Shown one piece after another: positions 55,813 to 64,000 of a stretch of DNA of 64,000 bases. Within the stretch, counting starts at the first letter, position 1. Each line of letters opens with the position of its first letter. This DNA comes from Azolla caroliniana (lineage: Eukaryota; Polypodiophyta). The stretch covers positions 3,162,001 to 3,226,000 of the forward strand of contig JBHGNT010000006.1 in the NCBI GenBank assembly GCA_043228905.1. Direction: 5' to 3'. Below the pieces are notes generated by a model. That model was not told where the DNA came from. It worked only from the letters and a program-made list of their open reading frames with translations, and ran no database searches. Made by a program: the position numbers and the translations under genes.

Positions 55813-56347
55813 CTCTTGTTCTTAACCTGTTAATTATCTACGAATGAGAGAGTGTTGTGGGTACAAAACCCCCCTAATTCCTTTCCTCGCCCATAGATCA
55901 CACTCACATAGGGACTTAGTAAAAATTTGCTTGTGTGATTGTTTGCTTGTATATACATTCTTCTTCTTCTTCTTCAACAGAGAAGACTAAAGAAGAAGAA
56001 GAAGAAGAAGAAGAAGAAGAAGAAGAAGAGAGGAACTGTTTGACGTAGTGATGGGACCTCTGAGGTGAGGTTTAGAGAGAGAGAGAGAGAGAGGATAGGG
56101 TTTTAAGAAGAACAGGGGGGACTTCACCATTTTGTAAACATTTTGAAAATGCAGAGAGGGAAGCAACTATACTATCATCTATGTATGTACATACATACAT
56201 ATAGAGAGAGAGAGAAAAGAGAGAGTATACACAAAACAATAATATTAATAAAAAGCTCTGCTTAAGCCAACAAGGCCATTGGGTGGAATCAAAGATTCAT
56301 TAAAGCTAATATACAAAAAGAAACCCATAAGAGACAGACACAGACAG

Positions 56348-56383
<36 letters not shown>

Positions 56384-57000
56384 TGTGTGTGTGTGTGTGT
56401 GTGAATATATGGGAACTTGAAAGAAGAATGGAAACCTTGAAGAAGAAGAAGAAGACAGCAGACAGACAGACAGACAAAGTATAGAGAGAGAGAGAGAGAG
56501 AGAATGAGAGAGAGTGAAAACTTATGTTTGGGGTTTTTCAATTTAGTTCAAATTGCTCTGTTTTTCTGAGAAGAGAGAGGTAAGACACGTGTTTTGCCAT
56601 GTCATCACCCTCTGCATACGTGGCATGCTGACATGGAACCCCCCCCCCCCCCCCCCAAAACAAAAGCAAATTGTTTTGGGGGGGGGGGGGGGGATTCTTT
56701 TAGCGTTTTTGGGGAAAATCTTCTGCTTTTTGTTTGTTCTTTTTCTTTATTCTTTATGTCTTTTTTGTTGTTTAGTTTTTCATCCCCCCCCCCCCAACTC
56801 TCATGTCTCCCCATTCTTTCCTCCTTTTTTTGTCTGGCTCGAGAGACTTGCGTTGTCCGCCGAATGTGAAACCACACACACACACACACACATTATTGAC
56901 GTGCTTGTCCATCAGAAGGAAACAAGCAACCGACTTGTTACATGTCATGATTTCAATCCATGAATATGTAGTTCTAGGCTTTGATCCTAGGTTTTGATTT
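55813..57000. other. BPP-like gene promoter region
   Basis: Dense low-complexity sequence: (GAA)n at 55991-56030, (GA)n near 56071-56092, 56203-56224, 56353-56382 and 56483-56502, (GT)n at 56383-56402, the C/G hairpin at 56639-56693, a C13-type run near 56784 and (CA)n near 56873-56890. GAGA-type repeats are common in plant core promoters. All open frames here are repeat artefacts. Confidence 0.6.
56639..56693. repeat. C18...G16 perfect inverted repeat
   Basis: A run of 18 C (56639-56656), then 21 bases (AAAACAA, 7-base loop AAGCAAA, TTGTTTT), then 16 G (56678-56693). The arms pair perfectly over 23 bp. The G run could also form a G-quadruplex and the C run an i-motif. Homopolymers this long are prone to sequencing error. 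Confidence 0.85.
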
Positions 57001-60000
57001 TAGACTTAAAAGGGTTTGATGTTGCATTCATTAGAGAGATTTATCAGTCATTTACTGGTTTCCTCGTAACATCATCTACCTCTATAACATTGGCATCCTC
57101 ATTTTCTTGGACAAAACTGAGAGTGGAAACAATGACATTACCGAGGAGATATGTTGATTGTGGTCCGTGATGATTTAAAAGAATTTGATTGGCATAGGTC
57201 AGTTTTGTTTTTCGCCTTCCCCGTATGGGATGGTTTTCTGAATAGGAGAGTTCACATACATACATTCTTTAGCTCGCTTAAAAAAGCTTAAAACGAAACC
57301 TTGTTCTAGGTCTGGGTTTCAATGTTGTGTAGGGCAAATCAAACTTGTGCCTATTACTTCATGGGCTCATTTATTTTACCTAGATTTATGGTACAAATCC
57401 CAGGTTTTTTCTGTCAATTCACAAATTCAAACTCCTTGCTATTGCTTGTCTCTAAGTCAAAATTCAATGTTATGTAAATCCAAGATGTGTCGAGTAAACT
57501 TCATCCACCAACAAACATAAAAGGTGTTGTTTTGTTTGTTTCGTAATAGTTTCAAGAGAAATATAAAGGCATTGACGTTGTCATGAAAAGTTTTGGATGC
57601 TTTGGTTTCTTTCACCATTGAACCCTTGCGGAAAAGAAGCTTGTTCTCCAAACAAAACTAATGTTTTTCCCCCCGACCCCCATCTTTTATTCTACTTTAC
57701 CGTATTGGATTGCATTCATGCCATTCCTCCCAAATACCAACCTTTTTATCACAAGTTGTATGAAAATTATACTATGTCAATTTGAGAGTCAAAACAAGTA
57801 GTATATATGCATACACATAATACATTGATTATAGTAGGTGAAGTAAAGAAACTCAATTGGATTTGCAAGCCATTTCTTTTGAAAGTTGGAATTATCAAAA
57901 TGCCATATCCAAACCCTTGACAAAGTTTTGTTTGTAGCACAAAAGGCAGAGTTAGAACCTACATATGGATACCATGTTAATGGATCTGACCAGGTGAGCA
58001 TTTATTACTATGTGGTTTTCATAAGTTTTTTATCTTGCTTTCAATTTTATCATCCGTGTATAACTTTTCTCACTTGGGCCATAACCGAAATACTCACATG
58101 CGAAAGCACCTCCACCTCAACATTTTGTTATATCAAATGACCAGATTACTGACAAACACCAAGGATAGTTTAGTGAGATTTATTTTGATTTTGTTGTTCT
58201 TTATTACTGTCACATGTAAAACGTTCATTCCTACCCTTGATTTCACATTGTTTTCAAGATATCATGGTTACGACTACTAAGATTGTCTCTTCCTTTATCA
58301 AAATTCTAGAGGCATTACAACACCATCTAAATTCCATGTTATCCAAGAAAACACATGCATATGTAAATTATTTGTTAATGGATGCATTTAATCCTTTTGA
58401 AATCTCTCTCCCCAATAAACATGAGCATGCAACATGTTGTATGACCAAAGATAACATCATGGTTATTTTTCACTTTAAATCAATTTCTATACTCGTTAAG
58501 ATGACACTTCCATATTCATTACATCATTGCAATGGAACTCATTAGCCAACCACATCATTTTTAACTATCTAGAATTAAAAATGGTATGATAAAAATGTAT
58601 GGTTTTATCATCTACAAATTTATAGAGCCAAATAAATATTTGCTAGGTTTCCTCCACTTGGAATTCACTATCCTTATCAAATACGAAACAAGCTCAACCT
58701 ATGAAATGCTCTAATTAATGATTGGTCACCCTACCAAACCACAGGTTCATGCTCAAACTCACAATATTATGCCAATTTAATACAAGTCCAACAACAAATT
58801 CATAGATAACGATGGGATTGTACGAAAGAAAGTGACATACGTATATTATCAATGAGAATAAACTAAAAACTAGCAATAATCCAAAACACATACAAATGAA
58901 TTGAATTTGGTGGAACCTGAGATGTTAAAACAATTTTTCTATTCCATTTCCCCCTCATGTTGGATGTAGCATTTCTATCTTGTACCAAGTGTGTGATGGT
59001 TGGGAAAGTCAAATGAATCGTTATCATGATTTTATATCGTTTGAGAGCACAAGAAATGTAGAAGGGCTACTAAATCCTTTAATGCACGATAGTGTGTGAG
59101 GTGTGTGGTTGCGTGCATTTGGGAGTTAGAAATTAAGTACATAGCAATCACCCATATCACTCCTTTTTATGTTTGCATGGTCAAGACTTTATTAACCCAT
59201 GGGTTAAAGATCGAGGCCACCATAAGTATTTATGTACACTCTAGTTAAATTTACCCATTCAGAATTAAACATTTTAAAGCGATTTTACAAAGATTTGTCA
59301 ATGTCTCTCTATTTGCTTGCATCCATCATAGCCATTTCATAATGATTGGTTGAAGCTCTCGTCCAGCTATGGTTTTCTTTGGTGAAGCATTTGTGGTTTT
59401 CTTTGTGCTGAAACTTCTTACCTCAACCCCTAGCAAATTAAGCGTTATATTGAGGTGAGGGATTTTCAAAGAGACAACAAAGAGTGTGATCCCAATTATG
59501 ATTTGTTGATGCTCCAATGTTGCAACACCGTGTTGAGGAAAAACAATCAAACATTTGGAATGTGTTGATGGTTACTCGTAAGATTTCTAACCCAATGTAC
59601 ATACCAATGATAGACTTGTTGTAGTTAGAAGTAGCTTGTGAGACCCTGAACTCAACATAAAATATAGAGATGGTAGTTTTACAATTATATACAACCATTT
59701 TGTGGTCCATATTCTTTTACCATCACTAAAAGTACTCCAACAGTAAAGTCAATATTTGTGCATTTATGTTATTAATTGTGCATTCCCAATCTTCAATGCC
59801 AATTGATTTATTAGCAATTGTATTATATGGGAGAGGATTCTCATTTAGGCTTGATTCTTTAACTCTCCTCTCATGTTATAATGGTATTATCCATTTAAAG
59901 AAAGAGAAAAAAGTATACATTAAATTACCACGTCACAAAATCTGAAAAGAACAAGACTACGCATTTCATAATAATGGTCTCAAAGCGTTTACAATATATT

Positions 60001-60365
60001 TTTGTTAAAGAGAATCATGATCATTTTTTGAACCTTCTACTATCACGATTCACAAAAATTTCTATGATCATCATCACTAATCCAAAACTTTTATTTATGG
60101 GAACAATAATGGGTTGTTGAAATCATTTTCTCTTCTATTTGTGGTAATAATTTTTCTTTTGTAACTCGGAACATTTACAATATGCAATATTAGATGGAGA
60201 TTTTTTACCATGGATGACCTATGCCCTAGATAGTAACCAAATATTACCATTGAAGCAAGAGACATGAAAAAATGCTCATATACATATAGTGAAGTACATA
60301 CATACACACTGGATGAGGTGACATGTAAAATTTAGTGCACCCAAAAAAGACAAATCTTGCAACTT
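57001..60365. other. decayed intergenic DNA
   Basis: AT-rich, stop-dense in all frames, no supported gene. The longest open frames (70-102 codons) show no recognisable domains. Confidence 0.5.
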
Positions 60366-60640
60366 CTATGAAATCAATGATCCTTTCAATATGCATACTT
60401 GTGGTGGTACTCCAATTGTACCTTGGACCTCAATACTTAAGGTAGTCAAACACATTATATGATGGGGAGGGTAAAACCCAAGCTCCCTCAAGAAAACCCA
60501 CCGGAAGGGTAAGACAAATTTCCTTCTTCGCGATGCACAAAGTTGCAACATAACAACCCAAATGGTTTGAACCATTTGGCATCAAGAAAACATGACAAAC
60601 AATATGCACTTTTATATGAGTAGGCAAATGGTACAAATTT
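60366..60640 (-). mobile_element. possible Ty3/gypsy integrase C-terminal relic
   Basis: The minus-strand residues YHLPTHIKVHIVCHVFLM resemble the conserved LPPxxKIHxVFHVSLL segment at the end of Ty3/gypsy integrases. A following frame reads VQGTIGVPPQVCIL, similar to the region after it. Frames are broken. Orientation and distance (about 2 kb downstream) fit the reverse-transcriptase relic at 62560-62963, suggesting one decayed element. Confidence 0.4.
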
Positions 60641-62559
60641 ATATGCTACTACACATATTCTTGATTAAAGGGGCTTGCAAACACATGGGATAATGCTCCT
60701 TCCTTATCCATGTGAAGCTTTCCTAGGGTTATCTTTACACAAACCACATCCCAAAAGCAAATATTGCATTGTTAAGTTTCACATCTTTAAGCTATGCATG
60801 TTTTATGTTATCACATATAACATATAATTCCTCACCCATCATTTGAAGTAAAGGCACTAAAAATTCTACTTTGTTCTAGGGATTAGAGAAATTCACAAGA
60901 GTAAAATAATAATGACCATACATCTTGGAAAGGTGTTGATTCAATGTTATTGCGCTATGAGCTATTATAGGCAAATTATGTCGATGGAAGATACTCAACC
61001 TAATTACTTTGCCTCATATACTTGTTAACCATATGTATTCTTGAGTATGGTTTATTGTCTAATCCCTTTCAATGATGGCCCCTTGGATTACAAAATAGAT
61101 TTTCAAAATTGGTGACCTTAAATACCAAAGGAAGACCATGTTTTTAGGCAAATCCCATAATCAAGATATCTCTTTGATGTCAAATACATGAAAGGTTATA
61201 TCGTCAAGAAACCCATTCCTAAACTCCATGGAGATACATTCCCATTTCAACTTTGTTTATGTTATAGGCGTAACCTTATGGACAAATTCTATGGCTAATT
61301 TTAATGAGTTAAGGGTAGGATCCTTAGGAAATTGGTTATCCTTGGAATTGGGACATATGACATGTGGGAACACTTAGTGGCCTAGGAGTTGTATTGAGCT
61401 ATATAAAGGGGACTAGCTACCGCCTTCATTATGACATCTTGCTGCTTATGCACTTTAGCTTTTGGTGGTATAGGCTATATTCCGTGATCATCCACAGTTT
61501 GGGAGGAGTAGAGCATAGTAATCATGGAGATATGGTATAATGCATTGAAAATAAGTTTGGCTCTTGTATATATGCTTCAAATTGGCCATGATGTGGGTCT
61601 ATGGGATTTAGATGTTATAATGCCAAGGAGTATCTTGTGTACATGTTCGTTGTGATCTTATAATGCCAAGGAGTATCTTTCATGGGAAAAAAAGAGTGTA
61701 ATCGAGTTGAATATGATTCCCACCAACAAATGCCTCAAACACATTAAGGTATGTACTCTTGCTATTAGGTACCACATGTACTTCCATGAACTCTTGAGGT
61801 ACAACCTCCCATCATGAATCAATGCACATTGAGGGTGATATTGTTTGGCATCACGACTAGCTACATACAGCTTGGCTAAATAGATAATCTTAAGCAGACA
61901 ATTCTTTGCAAACTTATGGTTTACGTTTTGAAAGGTTGTCGACACTATTTGATCCACTCAAACAATTTATTGTTCATGAATAGTCAAATATGTGAGTACT
62001 AATTATCTTAGAGATATCTTGAGCATGCATGCATCATCAATACCCCTACACATTGTACCTAATTAATAGTTGTCACTTAGTTGTACGCTTCTTATCACTA
62101 CTTTCTTGAGCCTTTTAATCTGACATGCGTACCATTTAATATAAGATGGTTGTAACTATTGATCTCATAAGTCATTTTGGTTTGTTGCAAACATCAATAT
62201 TACACTAAATCCAATCTCTCAAAGAATACACGAAACATCCAAACAAGACACGAGTTCAACCATTAAAATGAACCTGGTTATTATGCCACTAAATACCTTG
62301 GGGTCATTGAGATTATCTTGTGATTAACAAGGTCATCTACATCTATAACAAGCATCTTGCTTTTGTCTTCTCATACTTACCGTAGTTATGAAAATTCGCA
62401 CATCCTATACACATCTAGATGTAGGTGATTCTACCTTATACAAATCTATGACTATCCCGTCCTTGACTATGTTTTTACTAAGTAATCTATCTTATCAAAA
62501 GAAAAGAAAAAATTATGCTAGTATAGAAGTTATGTTTTTCTAACCACTTGCATAGTCAT
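60641..62559. other. probable interior of the decayed retroelement
   Basis: Lies between the two gypsy-like relics on the same strand, so RNase H and integrase core sequence would be expected. No motif I could recognise survives. One 99-codon minus frame (61658-61957) is unassigned. Confidence 0.35.
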
Positions 62560-62963
62560 ATTTCAGCTAAATAAGCATACCATAAAGAAACGTGAGCAAA
62601 CTCACAAAGATAAGGACGAAACACACTATCCATAAGACATATAAATGTATTACGTACACTTATTGAACCAAAAAATAAAACAACGAACTCATAATGCATG
62701 TATCTACTCCTAAAAACAATATTTGGAATATCATTCTCTTTAATCTAGGCATGACGATAACCTAATATCGAATCAACCTTAGAAAAGATATTAGTGACAT
62801 GTGATTGACCTAATAGTTTATCAATATGTGAAAGAGGATACCTATTTTTAAATGTTTTCTTATCTAGGTCCGTATCACCATTGTATAGTGTGTATGCCCC
62901 ATCTTCATTCCACTGGAACAAAACCAAATCATCACAAGGAGATAATATATATATATGTCTCAT
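62560..62963 (-). mobile_element. Ty3/gypsy reverse-transcriptase relic
   Basis: The minus strand reads KNRYPLSHIDKLLG, then FSKVDSILGYRH, an in-frame TAG, then IKENDIPNIVFRSRYMHYEF and NTFMCLMDSVFRPYL. This follows the order of the Ty3/gypsy RT palm region (KNRYPLPRID, FSKIDL.SGYHQ, IK..DI.KTAFRTRYGHYEF, FM.LMN.VF..YLD). The catalytic YIDD/FIDD box is not recognisable beyond this point and further stops follow. It is a degraded, non-functional fragment. Confidence 0.8.
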
Positions 62964-64000
62964 AGAATACTTTCGAGAGAAAATCTTCTAGTGGAGTTTC
63001 AACTCTTTGAACTTGTTAATGTTGAATCTACTAGAGTATGGACTATTATTTTCCCCGGATAAGTTAAGAGAACTGAGATTTATTCATTTATCTCTAATGG
63101 GAATATCTTAGAAGTTAGGACATATGCAAAATTTATACGTTGTGGTTGTATGTGGAAAACCTCATTGACCCCAGCAACTCTCTTGTGATCCATTTGCATT
63201 GATTTCACGCATAGATTCCAAAACAACCTCACAATATCACATTTCTTAGAGAGAGAAATTGACATGGAATGCCATTGTATGAACATAAAAAACAAAGGAA
63301 TTACACATTTTCCAATTAAATAAAAGCAATCCCAGTGCAACTATTCGTGTCTCTTAAGGTAAATAAAAACAAGATATTTGAATATAAGTTATAGCAAACT
63401 AAGATTTGCAGTTGGTCTAGATCCAAAAATTGGGTTACGCCCCTTAACAGTTAATGAATTGTAAATATTAGACATTTACCTCGAAGAAAGAGCAATGTCC
63501 AGTACGGGTCCAATGATAAGTATAGAACCATTTCACATTGTGATATTGTGTGTATGTGTGTTTTATACATGTAAAAAACTAATAGTATGAAACTTTGAAG
63601 AATGTTGTGCAACACTCCATGCTTGAGAATTGGTAATTTTGTTTCTAAGGTGTGCAGATGAAATTGTGAAACCTAAAATTGAGATGCAATACTCAATAAT
63701 ATTAAACTCATTTTTGGTAATCCTTACAAAAATAGATCAGATGACACTAAAGTTCTATACATATTAATTAAATGGTATATACATATAAGTAGTAGGCTGT
63801 AATATCGATCAAACTTCACACGTTATGAAAATATAATCGCTAGTTTTCACATTTTTTGAAAGGAATTTTTATTTATTTAGAATACACCTTAATTATTAAA
63901 GTTTCTCATACATATAAGAAATATGAAAAATCATATTATCCATGTATAGCTATTTTATGATTTTTTCTAAAAAAAAATACTACATTAGTATATATATATA
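62964..64000. other. AT-rich right edge
   Basis: No supported gene. An 86-codon minus frame (63080-63340) has no recognisable domain and could be decayed retroelement sequence upstream of the RT relic. The final bases are TA repeats. Confidence 0.45.

Noticed and set aside
1-64000. CRISPR arrays, operons, prokaryotic origins or riboswitches
   Set aside because: Plant nuclear sequence; tandem repeats seen are microsatellites or duplications, without the regular unique spacers of a CRISPR array.

Overview
The window is plant nuclear DNA, most probably from a fern (inference). It is AT-rich and crowded with microsatellites. It carries an RBCS gene, a TOC159-family chloroplast import receptor and an SR34/SR30-type splicing factor with plant introns. 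It also holds five large, apparently intronless PLS-class pentatricopeptide-repeat (PPR) genes. Such PPR expansions go with heavy organelle RNA editing and are typical of ferns and some other spore-bearing plants. The species is not determined.

Layout. 1-3.8 kb: gene-poor, with a SINE-like tRNA-derived motif and an unidentified coding-like relic. 3.8-12.1 kb: two divergent PPR genes (- at 3839-6424, + at 8337-12071). Between them lie a perfect four-unit heat-shock element with a TATA box and short telomere-like repeats. 13.3-21.5 kb: the SR splicing-factor gene on +, 12 coding exons plus an inferred 5'UTR exon. Its leader intron holds a degenerate ATGCAAAT-containing repeat array and its promoter a telobox cluster. 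23.2-26.1 kb: a third PPR gene (-) whose start codon region is duplicated, giving a 16-codon upstream ORF. 28.4-32.3 kb: TOC159-like gene (-). 35.9-38.5 kb: fourth PPR gene (-). 42.05-43.98 kb: RBCS (+, 3 exons). 44.4-45.8 kb: broken copy of the last exon of a basic proline-rich (BPP-like) gene. 46.9-48.7 kb: fifth PPR gene (-). 49.7-50.2 kb: decayed 5' piece of the fourth PPR gene. 51.0-52.1 kb: old tandem duplication of about 0.5 kb. 52.2-55.8 kb: the intact five-exon BPP-like gene (-), with a C18...G16 hairpin about 0.8 kb upstream. 57-64 kb: decayed intergenic DNA with a Ty3/gypsy reverse-transcriptase relic and a possible integrase relic.

Functional theme. Most identifiable genes serve the plastid or nuclear RNA processing: RBCS is imported through TOC receptors, and PLS-class PPR proteins read organelle transcripts, usually to specify C/U editing sites. 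All five PPR genes end in the E1/E2 region without a DYW deaminase domain. If the models are right, they would need a partner deaminase. No operon-like organisation is expected or seen. The window also records local gene turnover: partial copies of two resident genes, two tandem duplications near genes, and dispersed repeat pairs linking 38-40 kb with 45-50 kb.
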